This document shows, piece by piece, positions 1-9,999 of a DNA stretch of 64,000 bases; positions within the stretch are counted from its first letter, which is position 1; each line of letters opens with the position of its first letter. This DNA comes from Morinoia aosen (Eukaryota > Arthropoda > Malacostraca > Amphipoda > Talitridae): contig CM059558.1 in the NCBI GenBank assembly GCA_030386875.1, forward strand, positions 12,533,501 through 12,597,500, given 5' to 3'. The position numbers and the translations under genes were made by a program. Below the pieces are notes generated by a model. The model saw only the letters and a list, made by a program, of their open reading frames with translations. It did no database searches and had not been told where the DNA came from.

Positions 1-1893
1 GGCTGTGCCGAAATATCTCTTGATGCATCGGGGAGTATATTGGGTGTTCAGTATTCCGATTTACTGTGTTACGCAGCTGAGGACGTTCATTTGGAAGTGG
101 GGAAGTCTAAATTGTTGTCTGTAAATGTGGTGCCGCCGAAGCACAGTGAAAATGACTTGTTGCTCTTTTCAGACAACAAAATGAGTAACTCATTGAGAGA
201 TAATTTACGCGGTATTGCGGGTGTATTCGACTGTCGTGAAAAAAAGGTTCTTATAGTCTCCAATGTGTCTAATGTGCATGTTCGCGAAGGGCAAGTGCTC
301 GGTTCCATTTCATCCATGATACAGATACCTGAGGAGGCTGAAAGTCAGTCACAATGGTCAGATGAAGAGTTAAAAGAAAGCATTAAATTAGAAGAATTAT
401 CTGATGATTTGGAGGGGCATGTTTATGAAATGTTCAGCAAAGTCAAGCATGTGTTCAGCACAGGTGAAACCGACCTAGGAAATGCTAGTGTTACCAAGCA
501 TCAAATCAAGTTGTCAGACTCGACCCCGATTTATCAAAAACCGCGTCGCTTCCCTAAACCTATTGCAGACGAAATAGAGCGGCAATGCCAAGAGTTAAAT
601 TCTCTTGACATCATTGAACCAAGCATTTCGCCTTGGTCGTCTCCTATTGTGCCCGTTCGGAAGAAAGACGGATCTATTCGGATGTGCATTGATTACCGTA
701 AACTGAACAAAGTCACCGTACCCGACAAGTTTCCTGTGCCCAACCTGTCTGACTCCATTTTTGGGTTGCATGGCACGCAGTATTTTTCTCGACTTGATTT
801 GGTGCGAGGTTATTATCAGTTACCCATTGACGAATCTAGTAGAGAATTCACGACATTCACGACTCCTAGAAATCATTGGCAGTTTAAAAGATTATCGTTT
901 GGTCTCCGAAATGCACCATCGGTGTTTCAGAGAGAGATTCCGGCTGTTTTAAGTAGTTTTCCTTCGAACAAAGTAATAGTATACATTGATGACATACTGA
1001 TAATGAGTAGTTCATTCCATGAGCACTTATCACTTGTTGCTAAGGTCCTTCAGACCCTTGCTGACCATTGCATTAAAATAAAGCCTTGCAAGTGTACGTG
1101 GTTTTGTGGCCAGGTTGAGTTTCTAGGTCATATAATTATCAAAACAGGAATCAAAAAGACCCCGGAGTACACACAGAGAATTGCAAGCTATCCTCAGCCT
1201 ATCACGGTTGGGGAATTGCGGGAATTTCTGGGGCTTGTTAATTTTCAAATGAAGTTCATCCCGGACTGTTCTAGCATCCAGAAGCCCTTGTCATGTCTTA
1301 CTGGTGGTAGGCGTACAAAACCGCTGGTGTGGTCGGGCGAAATGGTGTCTGCCTTTGAGCAACTGAAGTGTGACATGCAAAAGGAGATGGAGTTGGCATA
1401 CCCTGACTATGGGCCGGAGGCCAGTAAATTAGAGCTTTGGGTAGATGCGTCCGGTCACGGTGCTGGAGCGTATCTCGCTCAAGAGCAGGATGGCAGCCAT
1501 AGAGTAATTGGGTTTGCCTCAATGACTTTCACCCCCGCTCAGGCTGCATATTCAACCCTAGAGAGGGAGTTGACAGCTCTACGCTGGGGAGTAAAAACTT
1601 TTAAGCCTTTTTTGTATGGAATTGAATTTCTTTTGTATACGGATCACCAACCGTTAATCCATCTTCATAATATGAAAATTGTGTGTTCTCGCTTAGCCCG
1701 GACGTTGAACGAACTCTCAGATTTTGCTTTCGAAATTCGTTACGTACCTGGGCACTTAAATTCGGCAGCAGATGCTTTATCTAGAATAGGTTCTCCCTTT
1801 CGCAGTTTTGGTGAGCAGCCTGTTCCTAGTCTCCCTGAGGGACTGGTGCATGATGGGCCACCGTCTCCGGGGGAGGCGATTCGCTTTTTGTGA
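1..1893 (+). CDS. LTR retrotransposon pol, part 1: reverse transcriptase and RNase H
   Basis: The frame is open through the left edge, so the protein starts outside the window; residue numbers here count from base 40. The first 150 or so residues are the beta-rich linker that usually follows protease in gypsy pol. RT follows: the DLVRGYYQLPID block near residue 255, FGLRNAPSVFQR near 290, and the catalytic YIDD at about 315-318, then EFLGH. RNase H has WVDASGHGAGAYLAQ, TLERELTALRW, TDHQPL and HLNSAADALSRI, which gives the D-E-D-D set. It makes cDNA from element RNA inside virus-like particles. The frame ends where the next ORF begins with a few bases of overlap. Ty3/gypsy elements often join such frames by ribosomal frameshifting. 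Family assignment is secure; clade is not. Confidence 0.9.
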   Translation, partial: GCAEISLDASGSILGVQYSDLLCYAAEDVHLEVGKSKLLSVNVVPPKHSENDLLLFSDNKMSNSLRDNLRGIAGVFDCREKKVLIVSNVSNVHVREGQVLGSISSMIQIPEEAESQSQWSDEELKESIKLEELSDDLEGHVYEMFSKVKHVFSTGETDLGNASVTKHQIKLSDSTPIYQKPRRFPKPIADEIERQCQELNSLDIIEPSISPWSSPIVPVRKKDGSIRMCIDYRKLNKVTVPDKFPVPNLSDSIFGLHGTQYFSRLDLVRGYYQLPIDESSREFTTFTTPRNHWQFKRLSFGLRNAPSVFQREIPAVLSSFPSNKVIVYIDDILIMSSSFHEHLSLVAKVLQTLADHCIKIKPCKCTWFCGQVEFLGHIIIKTGIKKTPEYTQRIASYPQPITVGELREFLGLVNFQMKFIPDCSSIQKPLSCLTGGRRTKPLVWSGEMVSAFEQLKCDMQKEMELAYPDYGPEASKLELWVDASGHGAGAYLAQEQDGSHRVIGFASMTFTPAQAAYSTLERELTALRWGVKTFKPFLYGIEFLLYTDHQPLIHLHNMKIVCSRLARTLNELSDFAFEIRYVPGHLNSAADALSRIGSPFRSFGEQPVPSLPEGLVHDGPPSPGEAIRFL

Positions 1894-4256
1894 GTCTCTG
1901 TAGAGTCCTCTCTAGAGTAAATTCGTCTGTTCAAAAATCCAAGTGCCCTCATGAACTTAGACAATTGCTGGTGGGAGAAATTTTGAACAATTCAGATAAG
2001 TACAAGTTAAAAGTTTCTCGTAGCGCTCGGAGGGAGTACAAGGCGATGCAGTTTCCGGGTAGATTGCCCTCCCTTGATGTGCTTCTCCCAGCCAGTCGAC
2101 TGTTTCAAATTAGAATTTTTGTTTATTTCTGGTCGACGGAACCCGTAATTTACCAGTACGATAATTATGAATCAATTGTGCATTTGGAATGCTTAGGGGG
2201 CATTCATTTCAACCCACTTCTTGAAGTGCGGAATTATAAAGAACTTGAAATAAATTGCAAGTGTGTGTACACTGTTCCAGTCGATGGCGTGGTGCCTTCG
2301 ACAAATCAGCTTTCTGACGAGGATAAGGAAAGAGATAGTGATGAGTATGAATTAGAAAGTCTTTTACGAACGGATAAAATCCTGTCGTGCAATCATCAGT
2401 TCGGTATGCAGCCGCAGGTTTGGGTCGTCACAGGCGAGCTACATTTGTGTGCGGTTGTTGATACTGGAGCAGAAGTAAGTTTGATATCTCGGTCTGCCTT
2501 GGAAAGAATGCTGGACGATGGGCAAAACGTTAAGTTTGTACAGGAGCAGGTGTGTGACATTGTTGGACTAACAGGTAGAACTACCGTTACCGAGGTCGCT
2601 GAGTTGAGTTTACAGGTCGGGTCATTCACTACACCGTTTGCTTTTAAATTTGCTGTTGTGCCAGATAGTCTTATGCCGCATTGTATTCTATTAGGACTTG
2701 ACTTCCTATTAACTATTCAAATTGACGTTGACTTGAGCTCGAATAGGTGCACGATCAATGATAAAGAAATAGCTTCAGTCATGTATGCTCTACCACTTTG
2801 GAAGTACGATCCTTCGGTGTTAATTTTGCAGGCTGAGCAGCCTCTGAAGGTTGCGTCTCACGCTATTTCATTGTTGAGTGAGGGTGACTCGAGAGTGCTG
2901 GTAGAGTCTGACGGTGAAAGTCTGACTGAGGTGTCCTTTTTCATGGGTAATGAAACCCTTGTGACCGTGCAGAAACGCGACTCGGTTTTGTCGGATGTAA
3001 GACGTTGTATTGCGGAGAAGGTGCCTGCTAACCACTGGCCCGTGGGAACTGAGGTATTTGTAAGGTATGCTGCAAAAATGTCTGTCATTGATGATGTATT
3101 GGTGTATGAGGCTTCTGCCCCCGTTCCAGTTTTGCCATTTGACCTACTGGTTGAATTAGTGGTGACGATTCATCAAAAGTTTGCTCACATAGGGAGAGAC
3201 AAAGTACTTAACATCCTCTTTAATGTTGTGTGGCATCCCAAGAAGTACCAAGTAGTTTCAGACGCGTGTACAACTTGTTATCAGTGTCAAATTCTCAAGT
3301 CTTATTCGACTGTGGTTGTGCCTCCTACGCTGAAAATTACTACTGAACACCCTTTCCAGTTGGTTGCAGCGGATCTAATCTCGCTTCCGCGTACCTCAAG
3401 AGGTTATATTGGTGGGTTGGTGCTTGTGGACCATTTCTCTAAATGGTTGTCAGTGGTCCCAATTAAAGACAAGAAGAGCGCTTCTATCATTGTCGCTCTC
3501 AAAAATTGTGTATTTCCATTTTTGTTGCGCTTGCCCTGTACTCTGCTAACCGACAATGGCCCAGAATTTTCCTCTAATCAATTCTTTGCCTATCTTGAGG
3601 AAAGAGGTATAAATCATCAATTAACTACTCCCTATTGTCCCACAAGTAATGGAGCGTGTGAGAGAGTCAATCAGGCCGTTAAAAATTTCATGAGGAACTT
3701 GAGAGGTGATGGGGGGCAATGGGATGAAAATTTACCTCAAGCAGTAACAATTTATAACCAAACCTTCCATTCTGAAATTAGAATGTCTCCCGCAGACTTC
3801 CTGTTAACAAAGGCTCATCATGTAAATTTGAGGCAGCTGCCTGTGCCATCGGGACTGGAACGGAGATGGCGGGTCGGTCACCCTAAATTTGTGCCATTTC
3901 AGGAGGGAGACATTGTACTTATGAAAATTGAACGTAAAGGGTTCTTAAATGTAAACAAATTATCCGATAATTTTTCCGGTCCCTTTGTTGTTGCTAAAGT
4001 GAACGAAAACGGAGTCACTTACCAGCTTACTAATCCGTCAACGGGTGTAGCCGTCAGAGCACACTATTCGAAGTTGAGGAGCTACAAGCAGCCCCCAAAC
4101 TATTTGCGACAATGGGATGGCTATGTCGAGGCTACTCCAGTACCGGTGATGGTCAGTCCGCCCTGTGGGGATTTTTCCGGTGCCTTATTTTCTTTGAGTG
4201 AGAGTTCAAGCTCTGACGATGATACTGTCGACCTCGGGAAGTTCTCTAGCCACTAG
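1890..4256 (+). CDS. LTR retrotransposon pol, part 2: retropepsin-like domain and integrase
   Basis: About 788 residues in a frame that overlaps the end of the RT/RNase H ORF; the first codon of the open stretch is GTG, so a separate start is doubtful. Residues 1-180 match nothing I recognise. A retropepsin follows with VVDTGAEVSLIS (catalytic Asp at about 191) and the flap-end motif ILLGLDFL about 75 residues later. Integrase comes next: an HHCC zinc-binding module (HQKFAHIG ... CTTCYQC, about residues 424-465), then the catalytic triad at about D495 (AADLIS), D555 (TDNGPEF) and E591 (ACERVNQ), with D35E spacing, and a basic C-terminal domain with a GPF-type motif (SGPFVVAKV). Integrase inserts the cDNA into host DNA. 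A protease between RNase H and integrase is odd for this family. Confidence 0.88.
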   Translation: MSLCRVLSRVNSSVQKSKCPHELRQLLVGEILNNSDKYKLKVSRSARREYKAMQFPGRLPSLDVLLPASRLFQIRIFVYFWSTEPVIYQYDNYESIVHLECLGGIHFNPLLEVRNYKELEINCKCVYTVPVDGVVPSTNQLSDEDKERDSDEYELESLLRTDKILSCNHQFGMQPQVWVVTGELHLCAVVDTGAEVSLISRSALERMLDDGQNVKFVQEQVCDIVGLTGRTTVTEVAELSLQVGSFTTPFAFKFAVVPDSLMPHCILLGLDFLLTIQIDVDLSSNRCTINDKEIASVMYALPLWKYDPSVLILQAEQPLKVASHAISLLSEGDSRVLVESDGESLTEVSFFMGNETLVTVQKRDSVLSDVRRCIAEKVPANHWPVGTEVFVRYAAKMSVIDDVLVYEASAPVPVLPFDLLVELVVTIHQKFAHIGRDKVLNILFNVVWHPKKYQVVSDACTTCYQCQILKSYSTVVVPPTLKITTEHPFQLVAADLISLPRTSRGYIGGLVLVDHFSKWLSVVPIKDKKSASIIVALKNCVFPFLLRLPCTLLTDNGPEFSSNQFFAYLEERGINHQLTTPYCPTSNGACERVNQAVKNFMRNLRGDGGQWDENLPQAVTIYNQTFHSEIRMSPADFLLTKAHHVNLRQLPVPSGLERRWRVGHPKFVPFQEGDIVLMKIERKGFLNVNKLSDNFSGPFVVAKVNENGVTYQLTNPSTGVAVRAHYSKLRSYKQPPNYLRQWDGYVEATPVPVMVSPPCGDFSGALFSLSESSSSDDDTVDLGKFSSH

Positions 4257-4836
4257 TGTTCCTTTGGAGACCTCGGAAGGGAAGACGTCGATCGCTGGGT
4301 CTGATTCATGTAATTCTTCCCTTGACGTAGAGCCTTGCCCCGGAGTCGACCATAATTACTCAAATTGTAAAAGATGTCGTGGTTGCGAATATGAAGCACG
4401 GACGGAATTGGTTCACTTTTTGGAATGTAATTGGGTAACTAGTAAGAACAACTTAAGCTTGGTGGTTCCTGAATTTGAATTAAACGTGGACAACTCTCAA
4501 TCGTTTTCCCCCATTCGGACATGCTGGGACAGCCCACCCATTGAATCGACAGGTAGTTCGGTGCCCGATTTTAGAATTGATGATGAGGTGGCAAGGGTAA
4601 AATCGGGACCCACATCGGTCCAAGAATTGGAACAATTTTTGGATTCATATTGTGAGAGTGTGCAGTTGGAGATGGCTGGGACTCGGTCTGGTTGCGTGGG
4701 TCAATTGGCAGGGAGGAATACTGGTCAGCAGACAGCGGTTCATCGCTCCCCAATCGTGAGACAAACTCGCTCTATGGGACCAGCCCCTGAGTACCCGAAT
4801 GTTCAACCGAGGATACTGGAAAGACGGAAACTGTAA
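4219..4836 (+). CDS. Unidentified third ORF of the LTR retrotransposon
   Basis: About 205 residues from the ATG at 4219, overlapping the end of the protease-integrase ORF in another frame and ending about 230 bp before the LTR. It is rich in Ser, Thr and acidic residues. It has a cysteine cluster (CPGVDHNYSNCKRCRGCEYE, about residues 45-64) that could bind zinc, and a basic C-terminus ending RRKL. I see no signal peptide, membrane segment or furin-type site, so it does not look like an envelope. Some gypsy elements carry accessory 3' ORFs; function here is unknown. The reading frame stays open much longer than the flanking UTR, and its codon use resembles the pol ORFs, which argues that it is real. 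Confidence 0.5.
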   Translation: MILSTSGSSLATSVPLETSEGKTSIAGSDSCNSSLDVEPCPGVDHNYSNCKRCRGCEYEARTELVHFLECNWVTSKNNLSLVVPEFELNVDNSQSFSPIRTCWDSPPIESTGSSVPDFRIDDEVARVKSGPTSVQELEQFLDSYCESVQLEMAGTRSGCVGQLAGRNTGQQTAVHRSPIVRQTRSMGPAPEYPNVQPRILERRKL

Positions 4837-5067
4837 ATAATTCTATTAATGGAAACTTTGTATTAGACATAAGTCAATTGTGAAATGATGAGTTGTCGGT
4901 AATCGTCTCTAGTGGAAACTGTTAGGGAAATGTGAGGAATTGCTCTTCCAAATTTTACAGTAGACAATTTCTGTATGCGGAAGTCGTTTGACAGAGAAGT
5001 TAGAGCTGATACTTAAGATTAGTTACACTTCCTCTGAACACCGATAGCTTGAGCTGGTGGGGGGGCA

Positions 5068-6046
5068 TGTTACCGTGCGCACTTTAATATAGGTTAAACC
5101 TCAACCTATCTGTGAAGTACCTTGCTCGTGACGTGTCATTTGGTGGCTACTTGCAGACTTGTGAGGATGTGACGCTGGGACATCTGCTGTTGAACGTGAA
5201 TCTAATCCTATTTTTTATTTTTTCCAGTAATTTCACTTATTAATTGTCTAAAGTAAACGTGAATTGTCAAACCAAACTGAAGAACTCTCGGTAGGTAGGA
5301 ACTGTGGCTGAGATAAGTGGATTATGTACATATGTGTGCTCAGCCAAGTTCCGTTTGTACAGTAGATATAGGATTCTGTTCTTTTGTACGTGACTGGCTT
5401 GGTAAGCTAGTAAATAAACTTCGGTGAAATTCTGCGAATAAAGTTCATCCATAGTTATTCAGTCGTTGAACTATATTTTTCTTATTTTCATTAACCGATT
5501 TGTGTGTATTACCGCTGAGGGGGAACCATTCATAATATGCTTAGTTACTTGGTTATCAAAACCCGTGTGTATCGGTCAATATGTGAAATTTAACCAAATT
5601 ATTTACTTCAATTATTTTACTTCCTATTTGAATATTATTTCTATTATTCCATTTTCTATTTCGTTGTATACTTATTCTTATCCGTCAATTGTTATTTCTG
5701 TTAATTAGTGTTCTTCTTGCGTTATTTCGGCCTTAAGAAGCAGACTGTCATTATTTTTAGTTTACCTGTGATGTCTTTTGCTTTCAGCTGATGTGTAAAA
5801 ACCCCCGTGTTTCCCGCCCACGCTCCATTTCTGGGGCTCTCCTATTATCGTTGCGTTTCCTGATTTTCCTTATGTTCTGTTTACCACTAGTTTTCATTCT
5901 GTCTTTCCCCCGGTGTAATTTACGCTGTTAATCTGTTTTGTTATAAATATACCTGGACGCTTTTGGTTATTCTCCTGCATTTTTCTTAAAGCCCTCTGGT
6001 AATTGAGAGAGCATTATCCTTTTCCTGAATTCGGCACCCGCTAACA
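5068..6046 (+). repeat. 3' LTR of the left gypsy element
   Basis: A polypurine tract (GGTGGGGGGG) ends just before TGTTACCG at 5068, the normal junction of PPT and LTR. Two AATAAA signals lie at about 5413 and 5438. The proposed right end, TAACA at 6042-6046, is the inverse of the TGTTA start. With only one LTR in the window the right end is an inference; a shorter LTR is possible. Confidence 0.55.
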
Positions 6047-6952
6047 ACATGAGCTGTTTAAGTAAAATCAGAATCGTAAACCAAAAACGTACGTCACTGG
6101 CGTGAGACTATGAATGAATTGACGACGTTTGAAACTTTTCTGATGTGATAGAAAAACGAAAATTTGAGTGCATTAGAAACTCAAATGGTGTGAACTTGAT
6201 TACATGATTCGATACTTATTATATGTCTGGCATTGGCAAAGTAATTATGTGCAGCGTTATGAGTGCGCTTATATACCTTAAAATTATTCTAAAATGGTGT
6301 AAAAATTTATCAACATTTACTACAAGCCAAATTTCACTCAATGAACGAAGAGATTTTATTGAGCAAGGCACAAGGATAATTATTTGAAGATAATGATATT
6401 TCCACTATTTTCTCCCTAAAGAAAACATTAAAAAAATGTCCTCACCTTACTATAACTTGAAATGCACTAGATGCTGACAGTATTTATGGCAACAAAGTTT
6501 CAATACTGCAACCGAAAAATACTCATCGCAAGAATTTACGTCGAATATAATGTTCTTCCATTTGACATTGGCATCTGCTTTTTTTATAAAGAGGTTGCAA
6601 TTCAATGTCCAATTTTTATACAGCGATGCATGAGAGTTCCAGAAAATTGAATATTATGTATACTGTCTATATATGTTTACTGTACATGAATCTGATGAAA
6701 GCTCATATATGACTCTACTCTCAGAATCAAATCTTGACCCTGTCCAGAGAACTTCGTCTCGCTCTGCCCCTGTGAGTGGCGCTTGACTCGAATTCTTGGA
6801 CAATTGATTCTTGCAGTTTTGGACAATGATGCAATTATTTATTTAGTCAGCTTTTCCCTCGTGTGTGGTTCTAGCAGATAAAATAATCCCTATAAAAGAG
6901 TACGTTCAAAGCACAATGGTACACACAGCGTTAAATCCTGAGTGGTAAAATG
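6047..6952. other. Non-coding stretch, nothing recognised
   Basis: AT-rich DNA with only short shadow ORFs. I see no clear repeat, transposon end or exon. Confidence 0.5.
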
Positions 6953-7246
6953 CAGTGGTTCTTAACCTTTTTCGGCAGTGACCCAAAATCTGCCCAAAGT
7001 AACTGCCAAAATGACATAACGATAAAAATTTTCTATACAGTAGGTTAACACAAACAAACCAGTCTAACTTTTTCTCCGGAGCATGCATGTTTTTCGCAGC
7101 CCGAGCGATTTAATTACTTGGGCGGCGAAATACATGCATGCAGGTGGCGAAAAAGTTGACTGGGAGGTTACACAAACCCTTAAAGACCCAATGAAATGGC
7201 TTGGCGACCCAACTTTGGGTCGTGACCCAGGGGTTAAGAACCACTG
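6953..7246. mobile_element. hAT-like MITE, interrupted by a foldback element
   Basis: The left end reads CAGTGGTTCTTAACC and the right end is its exact inverse complement. Weaker matching continues inward, with GTGACCCAA near each end. The CAGTGGTTCTTAACC terminus is a well-known hAT-type end. It has no coding capacity and measures about 294 bp. I could not find a convincing 8-bp target duplication. A second palindromic element sits inside it. Confidence 0.75.
7059..7164. mobile_element. Foldback MITE nested in the hAT-like MITE
   Basis: An imperfect palindrome whose ends read CCAGTCTAACTTTTTC and GGCGAAAAAGTTGACTGG. It matches the element at 43989-44106, including the GCATGCA and AGCGATT blocks. 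It is flanked by GGTTAACACAAAC on the left and GGTTACACAAAC on the right, which looks like a 12-13 bp target duplication, so it probably inserted after the hAT-like element. Confidence 0.7.
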
Positions 7247-7791
7247 AGTTAAAGAATCTGTACACTTGCTGTTCAACTGATCAAATAACTGAAGTACTAG
7301 CGTTAGACCCGTACGCTTGCACGAGTAAACTTAAGTAACTCAACTTAAACTGAAGTAAACATTCGAGTTCATCCACGGCTTTCATATTATGAAAAGAAAT
7401 GCATAAAAGTGCGTTAGGTTGCAGGGCCATAAAATCGAAGAATGTTCTGAAAAGTTGTATTAAATTGTAAAGCAATAAAATCGAAGGAGCAAAAAATGCT
7501 TCCGCGCACATTTTTCTGACGCTCTGATCAAACCTCACTGTAATTACAAGCCATTCGACCACGAGCCATCATCAATGTCACGGCTTTCTGTAGAGCAAAA
7601 TACACGAATGAAAGTATAAAAATTTCGTAAGAAACATGTGAAAAAACCTAGGCATGAAAAATGTGAAAAAAAACGAGACATGGTGTGAAATGCGGTTCCT
7701 TGTTCATGTTTGTACGAAACCTACAACTGAGACTTCTGTTTAAAATTGGTTTAGCTTTGAGAATGTGCTATGAATCTAGTACTCGCATACC

Positions 7792-8011
7792 TGTGTATAA
7801 AAATGTGCATTTACAAAAAAAAACTAATATCATGACTGTAAATCATTAAGCTCTTCGGAATGCCCACTGACAGGAAAAAATAAGGTTGTAGTAAAAGTTC
7901 ATCTGTCTAAAAATGCGCATTTACAAAAAAAACTGAGTGCTTGAACGTAAATCTTTAAACTATTCGGTAAGCCTACGGACAGTAAAATAGGTTTTGGTAA
8001 AAGTGCACTTG
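7792..8011. repeat. Two-copy tandem duplication, about 110 bp unit
   Basis: Copies start at about 7792 and 7903. Both run through GCATTTACAAAAAAA, GTAAATC and a GGTAAAAGT-like end. They have diverged by substitutions and small indels. Confidence 0.7.
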
Positions 8012-8371
8012 TTTTAAAGGTGTATATTTTGTTAGGCCAATTTCCATGTACGCCTTCAGTCGGAACTGTGTGTGAAATGAAAACCTCTCCTGTTTCTCCT
8101 AGTGAGTAATTAACTGAATTGTGCAAGCCATGCATGAAAATTTCTCTGTGTTCCTCATGCTGAAATTGTATTGATTGCTAAATCTGGAGAAACCCTTAAA
8201 TATTCACAAATCAATTGAAATTTTTATTGCTCAAAAGCACCTTTAGTTTTATTTTTTCAATGCGATAACTAATGATTTTATTTTCACCTTTCTGTTAGAG
8301 AAGAAAAAAATCCATACATAAGAAAATTGGTGGTTGTAGTTTTGAGAACGCTGAACGCGACTCTACACAAT

Positions 8372-8575
8372 TTCCGTATTTTGATATCACCGTATTTTCA
8401 TATCCACTTTATTATTTGCACTGAAATCACATTCCGCATTTTCATATCAATTTCATCATTCGCACTGACATCATATTCCGTATTTTCATTTTAACTTTGT
8501 CCTTTGCACTGACATCATATTCCGTATTTTCATATCAACTTTACCTTGTGCACTGATTTAAAATTTCCCGTAATT
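8372..8575. repeat. 44-bp minisatellite, about 4.5 copies
   Basis: TTCCGTATTTTCATATC recurs every 44 bp (8388, 8432, 8476, 8520), with GCACTGACATCATA between. Copies are moderately diverged. Confidence 0.8.
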
Positions 8576-9111
8576 TGCATCTCCCATTTGAACCGTTGAT
8601 TTAATAAAGATATTTCATTTGAAAGAATATTGATTGATTCAAGCACCACACACTGGGGTATGAACCAGAGGATGTTCTCTGGACAAGGTAAAAATTTGCT
8701 TCTCAAAGTAAAGTCATCAATGAGCTTTCATGAGATTCGCTAAATTCAAGTCAGAAAATAAGCTCCGCCAGATTTACATATCCCTATCTGTTTCTGTTAA
8801 AAATATTAACAGAAATGTTCTGTTATTAATTATTATGTTCTGTTAAATATCACTATCACTAATATCATGCTGTTTGAAGATCAGCATGAACGTGTTTCTA
8901 ATATCTCATTAATAACGAGCACATAACTCTGATGCTACGTACTAAAAATTTCAAACGGATCCGCCTAGCAGTTGCAAAATCATAATGACGAACACGATAA
9001 AAACATCAATGTTTCCTTCCCCGATCCCCCCTTCATCACAGCGAAGCTAAAACGAGATGTTGCCGAGGTGACGACAAAAAACGCATCTGTATGTAATTAA
9101 AAGTGTTGATA

Positions 9112-9440
9112 AAATGGAGAAACGAATCCTGCAAGCGCTGAAGCAAAAAATAAATTTGAAGCTGCATTTCCATGGCGTATTTTCGAAAGTTTTATGAATC
9201 TTGCAAGCGCTGCAGCGAAAAAGAGAATATAAAGTTTTGTTTCAATGGCTTATTTCCGCGAAGTTTGAGAAATGAATCTTGCACGTGCTGCAGCCATAAG
9301 TAAAATTAAAAATATTTGATGTTGTATTCCAATGAGGGAACTAAGTATGAGAAATGAACGTTACACGAGTTGCAACGGTTAAAAAAAATTAAAATATTTG
9401 ATGTTGCATTTCAATGAGTAATTTTAGGACAGTTTGATGG
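9112..9440. repeat. Decayed tandem repeat, about 75-85 bp unit, 4 copies
   Basis: Each unit carries GAGAAATGAATCTTGCA, a GCTGCAGC-like core, an A-rich stretch and TTTCAATGGC/TTCCAATGAG. Copies differ by many substitutions, so the array is old. Confidence 0.6.
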
Positions 9441-9767
9441 GCCATATCGAAGTGAGTAAAATGAGTTTGCAGGCATCAAATGATATCGTTGCGTGCGATG
9501 TTTTGTTGCCACCTCTGCACAACTGCACAACTGTCTGCACAAATTATTCCTGGAAAATATTTGTAAATTACTTTTTCCTACGTTTTTTTTCGTTAAGATG
9601 TGATTTCGGAAGCGAGAATATTAATAGGACTCTCAGCATTAAGTAATCAAATCCTAGAGCAAAAAGCCAATGTTTCTAGTCAAATAAAAACACCCTCGTA
9701 CGTTTTATCATTAAACAATTTTATCAGTTCAAACAATTTATTTGCCACAAGCGAACAGCAACACATT

Positions 9768-9998
9768 GTTTCTGAACACGATTGCAATACGACCCATCGG
9801 TGGGTCATGCTTAAGTTTTTCCTGCTGTAAAACGACCTATCGATAAGTCCTTTTAAAATTCTTAACCATCTTTTAAAATTAGTGCTATTTGAATGACTCA
9901 GTTAATATTTGGTATTTATAGAATTTCTTCCAACTTTTGAATTTAAATTTGAGTTGAATACTGAACTTCAGTTTTACCCATCACAGTCAACCTGTTAA
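9768..9998 (+). mobile_element. TTAA-type MITE (piggyBac-like), decayed copy
   Basis: Closely related to the better preserved copy at 26210-26438: both have a GACCCAYCGGTGGGTC-like palindrome near the left end, TTTTTCCTGCTG, and CCCATCRCAGTCAAC before a right TTAA. The left TTAA is no longer clear. It is about 231 bp, with no coding capacity. Confidence 0.65.
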
Positions 9999-9999
9999 G

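Larger units (their letters stand above)
1..6046 (+). mobile_element. Ty3/gypsy-like LTR retrotransposon, 3' part (left end outside window)
   Basis: A fossil retrovirus-like element of the Metaviridae (Ty3/gypsy) type, cut by the left edge of the window. Visible parts in order are reverse transcriptase and RNase H (1-1893), a retropepsin-like protease followed by integrase (1890-4256), an extra ORF (4219-4836), an untranslated stretch, a G-rich polypurine tract at about 5055-5065 and a 3' LTR. The gag region and 5' LTR are not in the window, so target duplication and LTR-to-LTR age cannot be judged. The visible part looks largely whole with no obvious break. The protease lies between RNase H and integrase instead of upstream of RT, which is not the usual gypsy order. 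The right end at 6046 is inferred from a TGTTA/TAACA match between the LTR ends and is less certain than the left end of the LTR. Confidence 0.85.
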
